A stretch of DNA of 64,000 bases. Source: Terriglobia bacterium (GTDB lineage Bacteria; Acidobacteriota; Terriglobia; Versatilivoradales; Versatilivoraceae). The DNA is taken from assembly GCA_022452285.1 (NCBI GenBank), contig JAKUNG010000016.1, positions 40,161 through 104,160 of the forward strand, written 5' to 3'. The position numbers and the translations under genes were made by a program. A model generated the notes under the pieces. It did not search any database, was not told where the DNA came from, and saw nothing but the letters and a program-made list of their open reading frames with translations. Positions 1-9,094 of the stretch are shown piece after piece; position 1 is the stretch's first letter; every line of letters begins with the position of its first letter.

Positions 1-21
1 TAGATTAGTTAATTTTCTCAT
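1..21 (-). CDS. Possible 5' end of a gene running off the left edge
   Basis: On the minus strand an ATG at position 21 opens seven sense codons (MRKLTNL) to the window edge. It is preceded at a 7-nt spacing by GAGGGG, a good Shine-Dalgarno. The rest of positions 22-215 shows no other gene. Too little is visible to name a product; this rests on the start signal alone. Confidence 0.28.
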
Positions 22-215
22 AGCATTTCCCCTCATCAAATTAAACTGTACTATATACCTTAGAATTGCTTAGCAAAGTTGGTATTCCATCAAAATCTAT
101 TAGGTTTGATTTTAGTAATTCCCTGTTCTTGTCGCTTGGCTTCCTGCTATTTTAAATAGTTTACTTTAATAAAAGTTAGCCTGATGAAACTCTATTTATA
201 GAAGAACAAATGAAA

Positions 216-1163
216 TTACACATGGTCAATTTGGGAAAAGTGATCCGCGGTGGCAATATGTTCCGGTTCTATAGTGAGATTTTTCTCTAATGATTTGACC
301 ATAGTAATGGCATGAGTTCGAGGTTGTATTTTAAATAATGATCGTATTACTGGTTCATCGGGAAGCCAGCCTCCTACTCTATAGAACCCTTTTTCTCTTG
401 CGAACTTAATAATGAGTCCAAACAGTTTTTCGAGAAGATCAGAGAGATGTTGATTGACTGCAAAGTCACTTATTTGCAGGTCATTACCAACTCTAGTAAG
501 TCTGACGTATCCTAAATTTTGATTTGGAAATTTTTTTAACCAGTAGAATTCATCATTAGGCTGTTTTGAAATTAAGAATTCCCAATAAGTTAAGGGACGG
601 GAAATTCCCAAGGGAATAAAGTTATGATAGCTAGAGTAAATTTGATTAAGTTTTTCCAAAACATTAGTTGGCGAAAATCTTTCTAAGTTCCAATTAAAAG
701 ACTTTGAGGTTGTTCTAGTGTCATTGACTATTAACCATGATTCCCAAGAAGGACATTGAAGATAGCCAATTTTGGAATAGTATTGTGGGGGAATATCGGA
801 GTACAGTGAACTTATTTTAGCACCCTTTTGTTTTTGTTCTTTTTCTACCCAAAGTATTAATTGTTTTGCAAAACCTTTTCGTCTAAATAGAGGTAAAGTA
901 TGGACCGAACCAATTGAAATTCCAGTAATTTCCTCTCCCTTAAAGTAATAACTCAAAGGATAGCATCCAAGTGAGACAACGACTTGACCATTTAAACATC
1001 CTGCATACCATTTGGCTCGGTTATGTTTGGTAGACTTTAGTCTAAGTTGTACGTGTTCTTCCATGGAAGGAGCCATTTTCCAAAATTCAAATTCAAAGAT
1101 ATTTCGGTAAATTTGAATCCTTTCTTCTAAAGATGCAGGGTGTACATCAAGCTTATTAGTCAT
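216..1163 (-). CDS. GNAT-family N-acetyltransferase
   Basis: A protein of about 315 residues. The N-terminal half carries a GNAT fold: after GSVHTLPLFRRKGFAKQL (about residues 85-105) comes the helix expected to bind the acetyl-CoA pyrophosphate; RRKGFA matches the R/Q-x-x-G-x-A signature. The following IGYLQC resembles the usual GNAT tail (YxxxGF). The C-terminal 130 residues look like a second, degenerate GNAT-like half, as in the Eis-like two-domain enzymes. The substrate is unknown. I chose the ATG at 1163 (MTNKL) over an upstream TTG at 1175; neither has a strong ribosome site. It stands alone, divergent from the sugar kinase at 1478. Confidence 0.75.
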   Translation of the reverse strand: MTNKLDVHPASLEERIQIYRNIFEFEFWKMAPSMEEHVQLRLKSTKHNRAKWYAGCLNGQVVVSLGCYPLSYYFKGEEITGISIGSVHTLPLFRRKGFAKQLILWVEKEQKQKGAKISSLYSDIPPQYYSKIGYLQCPSWESWLIVNDTRTTSKSFNWNLERFSPTNVLEKLNQIYSSYHNFIPLGISRPLTYWEFLISKQPNDEFYWLKKFPNQNLGYVRLTRVGNDLQISDFAVNQHLSDLLEKLFGLIIKFAREKGFYRVGGWLPDEPVIRSLFKIQPRTHAITMVKSLEKNLTIEPEHIATADHFSQIDHV

Positions 1164-1175
1164 AGGTTTTCTCAA

Positions 1176-1477
1176 GAAAAATTTTATTTCAAAACAAGAA
1201 TTTATTACTACTTAGTTTATTTAGTGTATATCATAAAAATAGCCCTTTTAAATTTAAAAGACAGGATTAAGTTGCCCTCACCTTAAAGTTGACTGAAAAT
1301 TTAATTATCTTATGTTCTCTTAGTTTGAAATGTCAGCTGTTTTATGACAGGAAAAGATTTAACAAAAAATATTGTTAGTTGAACTACTAGATTGTGTTAG
1401 CCATTAACAATCTTTGGAAGCTGGAGCTATGGTTGGGATTCTTTTAATTTGACAGTAAAAATATAAAGGAGTCAACG
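1176..1477 (+). promoter_or_regulatory. Intergenic region with a candidate sigma-70 promoter for the sugar kinase
   Basis: This 302-nt gap separates two divergent genes. At 1289-1316 there is TTGACT, a 16-nt spacer and TATGTT, a plausible promoter reading toward the kinase with a leader of about 150 nt. An AAAGGAG Shine-Dalgarno at 1465-1471 precedes the kinase TTG. I see no RNA gene or repeat in the rest. Confidence 0.4.
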
Positions 1478-2569
1478 TTGAAAATTAGATCAAAATCAGA
1501 ATGTCGTTGGGATCAGTTAAGTCTAGGTGAAGTTATGTTGAGATTGGATCCTGGTTTCAGTCGTATTTCCACAGCACGATCTTTTCAAGTTTGGGAAGGT
1601 GGAGGTGAATATAATGTAGCTCGAGGATTGAAGCGCTGTTTTGATCTGGATTCTGCTGTTGTTACAGCTTTTGCTGATAATGCAGTGGGGCGGCTTTTAC
1701 AGGATCTTATTTATCAAGGTGGAGTTGATCAATCCCTTGTACTGTGGTTGTCCTATGATGGAGTTGGTCGCCAGATTCGTAATGGTCTAAACTTTACCGA
1801 GCGAGGTTTTGGAGTTAGAGGGGCACTTGGATGTTCAGATCGAGGAAATACTGCTATGGCTCATCTTAAACCAAGGGATATTGACTGGGAAAAGATTTTT
1901 GGATATGAGGGAGTTAGGTGGTTTCATACTGGTGGTATTTACGCTGCTGTTTCTGAAAATTCACCATTAGTTATTAAGGAAGCAATGAAAGTAGCTAAAA
2001 GGTATGGCACAGTAATCTCTTATGATTTAAATTATAGAGAATCACTTTGGAAAGGTATTGGAGGCAAAAAGAAAGCACAACAAGTAAATCGTGAAATTGC
2101 TCCATATGTCGATGTAATGTTAGGAAATGAAGAGGACTTTATTTCATCTTTGGGATTTACGGTTGATAATACTGACGAGAATTTTTCTAAATTAGATGTC
2201 ACGAATTTTAAACGAATGATTAAACAAGTAGTTCATACTTTTCCTAATTTCAAGGTTGTGGCTACGACGTTAAGAAATGCTAAAACTGCTACATCTAATG
2301 ATTGGGGAGCTATTTGTTATTCCGAAGGGGAATTTTATCAAGCAGTTTTTCGAGAAGATTTAGAAATTTTAGACAGAGTTGGAGGAGGAGATTCTTTTGC
2401 TTCTGGATTGATTTATGGTTTTCTAATGGACAAAGGTGCTAAATGGGCAGTTGATTGTGGAGCGGCACACGGTGCTTTAGCTATGACTACTCCAGGGGAT
2501 ACTTCTATGGTAACTATTTCTGAAGTTGAAAAGGTAATGAAAGGAAGCAGTGCTAGAGTTAGTAGATAA
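1478..2569 (+). CDS. PfkB-family carbohydrate kinase, 2-keto-3-deoxygluconate kinase-like
   Basis: A 363-residue ribokinase/PfkB-fold sugar kinase. The N-terminal glycine motif that holds the sugar is seen in WEGGGEYNVARGL (about residues 42-54). The C-terminal anion-hole and catalytic-base motif is DRVGGGDSFASGLIYG (about residues 300-315), where the Asp of GGGD should activate the sugar hydroxyl. The middle section (SYDLNYRESLW, LGNEEDF) resembles KdgK enzymes, which phosphorylate 2-dehydro-3-deoxygluconate in hexuronate and Entner-Doudoroff-type pathways. That substrate is an inference from resemblance; no aldolase or dehydratase partner lies nearby. The start is TTG, fixed by AAAGGAG about six bases upstream. 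Confidence 0.85.
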   Translation: MKIRSKSECRWDQLSLGEVMLRLDPGFSRISTARSFQVWEGGGEYNVARGLKRCFDLDSAVVTAFADNAVGRLLQDLIYQGGVDQSLVLWLSYDGVGRQIRNGLNFTERGFGVRGALGCSDRGNTAMAHLKPRDIDWEKIFGYEGVRWFHTGGIYAAVSENSPLVIKEAMKVAKRYGTVISYDLNYRESLWKGIGGKKKAQQVNREIAPYVDVMLGNEEDFISSLGFTVDNTDENFSKLDVTNFKRMIKQVVHTFPNFKVVATTLRNAKTATSNDWGAICYSEGEFYQAVFREDLEILDRVGGGDSFASGLIYGFLMDKGAKWAVDCGAAHGALAMTTPGDTSMVTISEVEKVMKGSSARVSR

Positions 2570-2618
2570 TAGGTTTTTCCTCATAAAAAGTACTTGTTCC
2601 GAGATTTGCCTTGGGTAT

Positions 2619-3149
2619 CTACGCCTTATCTTTTAATAGAGCTAGGTATTCTTTAAAATGTAGTCTGGCTGAGATAAAATCTTGATGATGGAGTTTAAGT
2701 TCACGGGCTATTTGACGAATTGATCCCTCTTCAATGTTGGATACAGATTGGTTAGCAGCAGAAATCCTAAATAGACAGTGCAATAAAGAAATTTTCTGAT
2801 CTGGATCTGCAATTTTATTGAACTCCCTTGTCACCATGTAATCTTCGACGCCACTAAATAAAGAATTTTGGGATTTGGCTATTTGAACAACAATATCTGC
2901 TTGTTTTTCAGATAGATGGCCCTCCTCAACTACCAATCGTTTTATAACTTTGATTTCTTCTGCACTGAAATGTTGATCAGCATGTGCGACCCTGGTCAAA
3001 ATGTAGGCAAAACAAGCAATAAAACGGGCTTGTTCAGAAGATAGTTCTTTCAGAGCAGCTATAATTTTTTGAGCTGTTTCTGTTTCAGCTGAACCCATTG
3101 ATTCAGATTGGTCTTGGCTTTCGATTCCAAATATTTTCCAGAGAGACAT
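2619..3149 (-). CDS. TerB-like (tellurite-resistance domain) protein
   Basis: A 176-residue soluble all-helical protein with no signal peptide. Residues about 40-170 match the TerB fold: the pattern ARVAHADQHFSAEEIKVIKR near residue 55 gives the acidic D..F...E series typical of the family, and a second similar helix pair follows at the C-terminus. TerB domains occur in many proteins unrelated to tellurite, so the name describes the fold only. It lies tail-to-tail with the kinase and upstream of nothing obvious; role unknown. Confidence 0.7.
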   Translation of the reverse strand: MSLWKIFGIESQDQSESMGSAETETAQKIIAALKELSSEQARFIACFAYILTRVAHADQHFSAEEIKVIKRLVVEEGHLSEKQADIVVQIAKSQNSLFSGVEDYMVTREFNKIADPDQKISLLHCLFRISAANQSVSNIEEGSIRQIARELKLHHQDFISARLHFKEYLALLKDKA

Positions 3150-3210
3150 TGATTCTTAGTGAACTTAATAAAAATATTGAATTTGTCTTAGTTTTAGGAA
3201 CCTCTTTGTA

Positions 3211-4554
3211 TTAGTGAGAAATAGGTTCCCTTTTTGAATAATTCTCATCTAAATGAGGTTTAAGAAGTTCTAAACACCCAATTATGGCTCGGCCATGATA
3301 ATAAGCAGTTATACGGTGATCTAGCTTGTGATAGTCTAACAAAGGTTGAGGAATTAATAAGATGTGATCTCCACTCTTTTGCCATTCTGGCAAATGTTTC
3401 TGTATAAAAGAGTATGTTTTTTCAAAAACACGCTGGTATTTTAGGTCTCCAGTGTACTTATAAAGAGAAAGCGAACTGAAAAGTGCTTCAGCTTCTACCC
3501 ACCATAACTTTACATTGTAATCAGCTGGTTGGTTAAGGAGTCCACTGAAATAGAAACCACCCTCTTCAGAGTCATAGCCATTTTGAAGGGAGTATTGAAA
3601 AACAGTTTGGTACAAATCTAAGAGGATGTGAACTGACATTCCAACAGCTCTAGAGGCTGTTATTAGTCTCCAAATTGTGCCAAGATCATGCCCATAAAAT
3701 ACTCGAGTAGAGTTTTTGTTTACTAGAGGAGTCCAATCCTGTTCATATTTATCAGTACAAGCACCGATATTTTTCCTGACTACTGTGTTACTCATAATGG
3801 TAAGCAGCTCCAGTAAACGATTGCGAGCGACTGGTAACTGGCTGGCACGGTAGAATGTAGTTAAAGCGGTTAGAAAAGCCAGATGCATTTTTCTAGATTT
3901 AATTGTTTTTTTATTTGGGGCATCTATAGTTGAGTTTTCTGTAGGGAGTAGGAGCGACCAATTTTTATCAAAATGCTCAAAATAACCGCCATGATTCAGA
4001 TCATGAGCTCTAAGTTCGAGCAAATTAAAAAACTGAATTGAAAAACGTAGGGCCTCATTGTCATTAGTTGCCAAGTAATATTCAGATATAGCTTCCAAAG
4101 CAAACGATTGACCGTAGAGATATTTATTGGAATTCAGAACCTGAGATCCATCAGCAGTTACTTCCCAAAAAAAACCTCCATTTTCTGTGTCCCACATTTT
4201 GTCCTTAAGAAAACGATAGCCTAAAATGGCAGCGTCACGTGTTTTTTCGCTTTCATATCCAACTCCAGCAAGTTTTGAAAAAAACCATAAGCACTGAGCC
4301 TGTTGTACGATATTTTTACTATTACTTGAAGGTTCTTCAATGCCGGTTGTATGTTTGGGGACTTTACAACCTCCATTATCCCGGTCTATTCCCCTTGAAA
4401 GCCAAAGTGGAGCAAAATCTTCGAATAGGTTTTTCTCCAACTCCGGAACATAATTTTTTGCCAGTTGGATAAGATCATTAGCCGCTACCTGAGTAACGCA
4501 GAGTATCCCGACCAGGATCAATCCGGTAATTCCTTGCCTGATGAACATTTTCAT
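3211..4554 (-). CDS. Exported AGE/cellobiose-2-epimerase-like protein
   Basis: A 447-residue protein beginning with a Sec signal peptide (positive MKMFIRQ, then a hydrophobic stretch ending near VAA, residue 25). The mature part is an alpha/alpha six-barrel of the N-acylglucosamine/cellobiose 2-epimerase family: NGGCKVPKH early, QAQCLWFFSKLA, GGFFWEVTADG, GHDLGTIWRL and YYHGRAI near the end supply the conserved His, Glu and Trp positions. Family members isomerise free sugars at C2 or act on unsaturated sugars. The signal peptide is unusual, as characterised members are mostly cytosolic, so this one may process extracellular glycans. It precedes the lytic transglycosylase at 4592 on the other side (both minus strand). 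Confidence 0.75.
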   Translation of the reverse strand: MKMFIRQGITGLILVGILCVTQVAANDLIQLAKNYVPELEKNLFEDFAPLWLSRGIDRDNGGCKVPKHTTGIEEPSSNSKNIVQQAQCLWFFSKLAGVGYESEKTRDAAILGYRFLKDKMWDTENGGFFWEVTADGSQVLNSNKYLYGQSFALEAISEYYLATNDNEALRFSIQFFNLLELRAHDLNHGGYFEHFDKNWSLLLPTENSTIDAPNKKTIKSRKMHLAFLTALTTFYRASQLPVARNRLLELLTIMSNTVVRKNIGACTDKYEQDWTPLVNKNSTRVFYGHDLGTIWRLITASRAVGMSVHILLDLYQTVFQYSLQNGYDSEEGGFYFSGLLNQPADYNVKLWWVEAEALFSSLSLYKYTGDLKYQRVFEKTYSFIQKHLPEWQKSGDHILLIPQPLLDYHKLDHRITAYYHGRAIIGCLELLKPHLDENYSKREPISH

Positions 4555-4591
4555 TTCTATTTAATTGTAGTAGTCATAAATAGGGTTTAAA

Positions 4592-5296
4592 TTACTGGGA
4601 ATCTAGTTCAAGGTTGGAATAGAAAACTCCCCCATTTGAATCTTGATGACTGATAATGTTCAATTTCAATTCATTTTTCTTTTGAGAGCTAATACTGTCT
4701 TTTTTATATAGTTGTTGGATTTTATGGATATAATTTTGTGTTTCTTTGTAGGGAGGTACTCCATTAAATCTTTTTACGGCGTTTTCCCCAGCATTATACG
4801 CTGCTAACACTAGAGGGAGGTTTCCAGAAAACATGTTACCTAAAAATTTGAGGTATCTAACACCTCCTTCTATATTCTGTTTTGGATCATAGATATCATG
4901 GACACCAAAACGGTCAGCTGTTGAAGGAAGTAACTGCATAACTCCTAATGCGCCTTTAGGTGAAACAGCGCTTGGGTTAAGATTTGATTCTACCCTAGCC
5001 ACGGCATTGACAAATTCAGGATCAATATCATATTGAGTGGCAATTTGGTCAATTAGTTTACTGACCGAATTGGATAGGTTCTTGTTAGTTGATCTGCGAA
5101 GATATTTCTTTTTTTGGTCAGACTTAAGCAGTTGTTGACTATTAAAGAACTGATTTAAATCATCCGAGTTAGCAAATATTCGACTTCCATCTTTGCCAAT
5201 AAACTTTACAATTTTCTGAGCTTCTAGAATTGATCCATTTGCTAGAAAACTAAAACAGCAGACTAGTAAACCCCAAAAATATTTTTTGTATAGCAA
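4592..5296 (-). CDS. Exported lytic transglycosylase (SLT domain)
   Basis: A 234-residue protein with an N-terminal signal sequence (residues 1-22) followed by a short linker and an SLT/goose-lysozyme-like domain at about 80-195. The catalytic acid is the Glu in VARVESNLNPSA (about residue 103). The other family motifs are present: GALGVMQLLPSTA, and LAAYNAGENAV with the conserved AYNAG. It should cleave peptidoglycan with formation of 1,6-anhydromuramyl ends, in the periplasm. The start is TTG at 5296, supported by GGAG about eight bases upstream. The last 35 residues are polar and not part of the domain. Confidence 0.88.
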   Translation of the reverse strand: MLYKKYFWGLLVCCFSFLANGSILEAQKIVKFIGKDGSRIFANSDDLNQFFNSQQLLKSDQKKKYLRRSTNKNLSNSVSKLIDQIATQYDIDPEFVNAVARVESNLNPSAVSPKGALGVMQLLPSTADRFGVHDIYDPKQNIEGGVRYLKFLGNMFSGNLPLVLAAYNAGENAVKRFNGVPPYKETQNYIHKIQQLYKKDSISSQKKNELKLNIISHQDSNGGVFYSNLELDSQ

Positions 5297-5499
5297 GAGT
5301 CTATCTCCATTACCTGACCTTTAAAACAGTGGGTTTACCTAAATAATTAAAAGTAAACCCCTTTCATTATTATTAAGACGATAAATAGGTGGGAAAAGTC
5401 TATTTATCAATTTAATAGCGTATCACTAGCAGACAGGGCTCAAGTATTTAAATTCCAGTAAAACCATTTATTTTAAGCATGTTTTAAAATCGTATCAAT

Positions 5500-8157
5500 T
5501 TAATTCGACTTTTCGATCATCTTTTTCACGTAAATACCTACTGCTTCCAAGGCTTGAGGGATTTTGGAACAATCCTTTCCACCTGCTTCGGCCATTGTTG
5601 GCCTGCCTCCTCCGTTACCATCTATTATTGAAGCAATTTCTTTTACCATTTTCCCAGCATGAAGCTTTGGAATTAGGTTTTCTGTAATTGATCCTACCAA
5701 AGAAATTTTCCCATCGACTACAGATGATAGAACTACAACGCCTTTATTGATTTTACACTTGACCTCATCGACTAAATTCCTTAGAGAACCTTTATCTAAA
5801 TTATTGACAGCACCTGTGAGGACTTTCACATCTTTAAAGTGCAGGGCAGATTCCATTATCTGTTTGACCTGGTATTTAGCAAGGTCGTACCGTATCTTTT
5901 TTAAAGTATCTTCTTTTGATCTAATATCAGACTGAAATTTCTCTAAAGATACTGTTAATTCTTTTCGGCCAACTTTTGAAATATCTTGAAGTTCATTAAT
6001 AAGCTCTTCATCACCTCGAAATCGGTCAAAAGCAGCTTCGCCTGTTAGAGCTTCAATTCGTCGAATCCCTGAGGCAACACCACTTTCACTAATAATCTTG
6101 AACAGACCAATCTCTCCTGTATTTTTAACGTGGGTACCTCCGCACAGTTCTCGACTAAAGGTATCTATTGAAACAACTCTTACCTGATTACCATACTTTT
6201 CCCCGAATAGAGCCATAGCCCCTTCGGAGATGGCTTCATCAAGATTTTTGACTGAAGTTGTCACTGGAAGATTTTGTAACACCTTTTCATAAACCAAATT
6301 TTCGATTTCTACAATTGACTCAGTTTCAAGGGGTGCATAGTGTGTGAAGTCAAAACGTAAACGGTCCTCAGCTACTAGTGAACCAGACTGTTTAACATGA
6401 AACCCGAGTATTTGTCTTAGGGCAGAATGGAGCAAATGAGTAGCAGTATGATTTCTATTGATTGAATTATGACGAATTAAGTCCACAGTCGCATGAACTT
6501 CGTCATTGAGTTTCATAGAACCACGAATGCAATTTGTTAAGTGGGCTGAGTAGCTGGGTCCAACATCGTAGGTATCAGTGACAACAGCTTCAAAATTAGT
6601 GCCCTTTAGGATACCTGTATCACCAATTTGACCGCCTTTTTGAGTATAGAATGGACTTTTATCGAGAAAAATCTCACCTTCTTGACCCTCTGTCAGGATT
6701 GAGACATTTTTACTTGCCGAATGAATGCCGATCACCTGAGCAGTTTTAAACTCGAGATTCTCATAGCCAAGGAAATTTGTTTTATTGAAAGGGAAATCCC
6801 TTTTAGTTGACAAAGCAGTTTCTTCAGTTGATTGAATCCAGCTTGTTCTCCCTCGATTTCGTTGCTGCTCCAGGTGTTTATTGAAAGCTATTTCATCAAG
6901 TTCGATTTGTTTTTCATCAGCTATTTCTTGCATTAGGTCCAAAGGTAGGCCATAGGTATCATAAAATTTAAACATAACTTTTCCGGGGAGGACTAGTTTT
7001 CTGGCGTTTGATGGAAGAACGGTAGTTAGGGCAACATTAAACTGATCCAGAGCAATGCGAAGAGTTGAACGAAACCGATTTTCTTCATTTGCAATAACTT
7101 TGTCCACGTATTGTTGAGAAGAAATTATTTCTGGATAAGGTTCCTTCATTAATTCCATCACTTTTCCGGTTATATGCTGTAGGAAATTTGTTTCAATTCC
7201 AAGTAATCTTCCATGTCTGATGCCACGACGTAGGATTTTACGTAACACATATCCTCTTCCTTCATTTGAAGGTATTACTCCATCACTAATTAAAAAAGTG
7301 GCTGCACGAGCATGGTCAGCAATCACTCGTAATGAAACATCGCTTGAGGATTCATCTCCATAGGATTTTTTTGCAATTTCAGCAGCGAAACCAACTAAAG
7401 GGCGAAGAAGATCAGTTTCATAATTACTTGTTTTGCCTTGCAAAACCGCAGTCATTCTTTCTAACCCCATGCCAGTATCTACTGAAGGTTTGGGTAACGG
7501 AACTAGCTCCCCGGAATCTTGACGATTAAACTCCATGAAAACCAAGTTCCAAATTTCAACGTAGCGACCACAGTCACAAGGGAAAACGCAGTCTTGGTGC
7601 TTTGATTCACTCCCACTGGGTCCTTGGTCATAGTGAAGTTCTGAACACGGGCCACATGGCCCCGTGGATCCCATTGCCCAGAAATTATCTTTTTCATCCA
7701 ATCGAAAAATTCGATTAGTTGGAATTCCTATCTTTTGGTTCCAAATATTGAAAGATTCATCGTCGTCTTTATAAACCGTAATCCATAATTGTTTTGGATT
7801 CAGTCCGAATTCTTTAGTTACTAACTCCCAAGCTAATGCTATAGCTTCTGTTTTGAAATAGTCGCCAAAGGAAAAATTTCCCAACATCTCAAAAAATGTA
7901 TGATGACGCGCTGTCTTACCTACGTTTTCAAAATCATTATGTTTGCCACCTGCCCTAACACATTTTTGAGAGGTAGTAGCTCGCACATAGTTTCTTTTTT
8001 CTTTTCCTAGAAATACGTCCTTGAATTGGTTCATTCCAGCATTTGTAAAAAGTAAACTAGTATCATTAGTCGGCACTAAGGAAGAGCTTTTGATAATGCG
8101 ATGATCTTGTTTAGAGAAGAAATCTAGAAATTTCTTTCGAGTTTTATTTCCAGTCAA
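5500..8157 (-). CDS. alaS: Alanyl-tRNA synthetase
   Basis: At 885 residues this is full length. It charges tRNA-Ala and edits misacylated Ser/Gly. The class II catalytic core is at the N-terminus, with HHTFFEMLGNFSFGDYFK (about residue 85) as motif 2. The editing domain has the zinc-type ligands HTATHLLHSA (about 565) and CGGTHV (about 665). The C-terminal DHHA1 domain ends with GGGGRPTMAEAGG-like residues that bind the tRNA elbow. Four cysteines near 180 (CVFPCDCGR) are an extra not seen in every AlaS and could bind a metal. The start is TTG at 8157. It is 42 bases downstream of recX, the common recX-alaS order. Confidence 0.97.
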   Translation of the reverse strand: MTGNKTRKKFLDFFSKQDHRIIKSSSLVPTNDTSLLFTNAGMNQFKDVFLGKEKRNYVRATTSQKCVRAGGKHNDFENVGKTARHHTFFEMLGNFSFGDYFKTEAIALAWELVTKEFGLNPKQLWITVYKDDDESFNIWNQKIGIPTNRIFRLDEKDNFWAMGSTGPCGPCSELHYDQGPSGSESKHQDCVFPCDCGRYVEIWNLVFMEFNRQDSGELVPLPKPSVDTGMGLERMTAVLQGKTSNYETDLLRPLVGFAAEIAKKSYGDESSSDVSLRVIADHARAATFLISDGVIPSNEGRGYVLRKILRRGIRHGRLLGIETNFLQHITGKVMELMKEPYPEIISSQQYVDKVIANEENRFRSTLRIALDQFNVALTTVLPSNARKLVLPGKVMFKFYDTYGLPLDLMQEIADEKQIELDEIAFNKHLEQQRNRGRTSWIQSTEETALSTKRDFPFNKTNFLGYENLEFKTAQVIGIHSASKNVSILTEGQEGEIFLDKSPFYTQKGGQIGDTGILKGTNFEAVVTDTYDVGPSYSAHLTNCIRGSMKLNDEVHATVDLIRHNSINRNHTATHLLHSALRQILGFHVKQSGSLVAEDRLRFDFTHYAPLETESIVEIENLVYEKVLQNLPVTTSVKNLDEAISEGAMALFGEKYGNQVRVVSIDTFSRELCGGTHVKNTGEIGLFKIISESGVASGIRRIEALTGEAAFDRFRGDEELINELQDISKVGRKELTVSLEKFQSDIRSKEDTLKKIRYDLAKYQVKQIMESALHFKDVKVLTGAVNNLDKGSLRNLVDEVKCKINKGVVVLSSVVDGKISLVGSITENLIPKLHAGKMVKEIASIIDGNGGGRPTMAEAGGKDCSKIPQALEAVGIYVKKMIEKSN

Positions 8158-8199
8158 GTTTTTTAATCCTCTAGATACTGTTTGCAGTTAGATCTTTTC

Positions 8200-8730
8200 T
8201 TAATTTTCCCAGTCTCTACAGTAATTTAAGGAGTCTTGGAAATGATTTCTAATTGCTTCTTCAGAAAAGCCTAGCCTAAGTAGATAATTATAAAGCTTAC
8301 CTAATTTTTTTTCATCTACTGGACCAGACCATGCTTTTGTCTTGCGTTTTATGATGGTTGATAACTGTGCTAATTCTTGTTCTGGCCGTACAAGCTTCTC
8401 TATCATTTCATTAACTAGTTTTTCAGGTAATTGACGTGCTATGAGTTCTCTCTTTAGTTTCTGGCGACTGTATGATCCCCGTCGAATACGTGTTGAGATA
8501 AAGGACTCAACAAATTTGCGATCATCTAAATAACCACAGACAGCTAAACGATTGATAATAGACGTTACCTCGGAGGCATTATTAGTACGACTGAGCAGTT
8601 TTTTTTCTATTGCTTTACTAGTGAGTGGTCGGTGAGCTAAGGTTTTGACAGCCCATTCAAATCCTGTCTCAATGGTTTCTAGTAGTGGTAAGTTTTTATT
8701 TTTCATGCAACCCTGCTTGCCTTTTGCCAT
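8200..8730 (-). CDS. recX: RecX, RecA regulator
   Basis: A 176-residue helical protein built of three-helix repeats. The first shows in LAHRPLTSKAIEKKL, the second in GYLDDRKFVESFI...RGSYSRQKLKREL, which carries the conserved G-x-L-x-D and R-x-x-x-G-x-x-x-I/L core. RecX caps or inhibits RecA filaments. It sits directly upstream of alaS, the position recX occupies in many bacteria, but recA itself is not in the window. Start is either ATG 8730 or an internal ATG at 8706; the latter has AGGG four to six bases upstream. Confidence 0.88.
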   Translation of the reverse strand: MAKGKQGCMKNKNLPLLETIETGFEWAVKTLAHRPLTSKAIEKKLLSRTNNASEVTSIINRLAVCGYLDDRKFVESFISTRIRRGSYSRQKLKRELIARQLPEKLVNEMIEKLVRPEQELAQLSTIIKRKTKAWSGPVDEKKLGKLYNYLLRLGFSEEAIRNHFQDSLNYCRDWEN

Positions 8731-8742
8731 TTTTTCTGGTTC

Positions 8743-8766
8743 TTATTTCATTTATTAATGAAATAA
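8743..8766. repeat. 10-bp perfect inverted repeat upstream of recX
   Basis: TTATTTCATT (8743-8752) and its exact reverse complement (8757-8766) flank a 4-nt TATT centre, 13 bases upstream of the recX start. It could be an operator or a leader hairpin. It does not match the LexA consensus I know. Confidence 0.6.
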
Positions 8767-9094
8767 ATTTTTAAAAATACGGCATTAATAATCTTGAGTA
8801 ATCCTCTCTTATAGTTTGATGATAATTGATGAATTTCTTGCTGTAAAGATTTAGACTGCGGAGATTTCAGTTTGATTGGTGATAGGGAAGGTTTAATTAA
8901 CGTAACCCCATGTCGTTATTAACTCATTTCAGCACAGTAGTTAGATTGAAGTAGGGTTTATTTATGGGTGATAGCTGTTAATCTAATAGGTCCCCTTGAA
9001 CAGGCATGATCTAGAAAAAATCGCATTTAAACCCTCCGTTAATAACAAATAATTTTTTAGTTACAGAGGTTGAATGAGGATAGGTATTAAAATT
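8767..9094. other. Intergenic region, nothing recognised
   Basis: This stretch separates the recX upstream side from the 3' end of ilvE. It is AT-rich with stops in all frames. I found no tRNA, riboswitch signature, clear terminator or convincing small gene. Confidence 0.5.

Noticed and set aside
2619..3149. TerB-like gene as evidence of tellurite resistance
   Set aside because: No terC/terD/terZ neighbours; the domain is widespread in unrelated proteins.
8767..9094. Possible small RNA or riboswitch upstream of recX/ilvE 3' side
   Set aside because: No conserved core or stable structured element recognised by eye.
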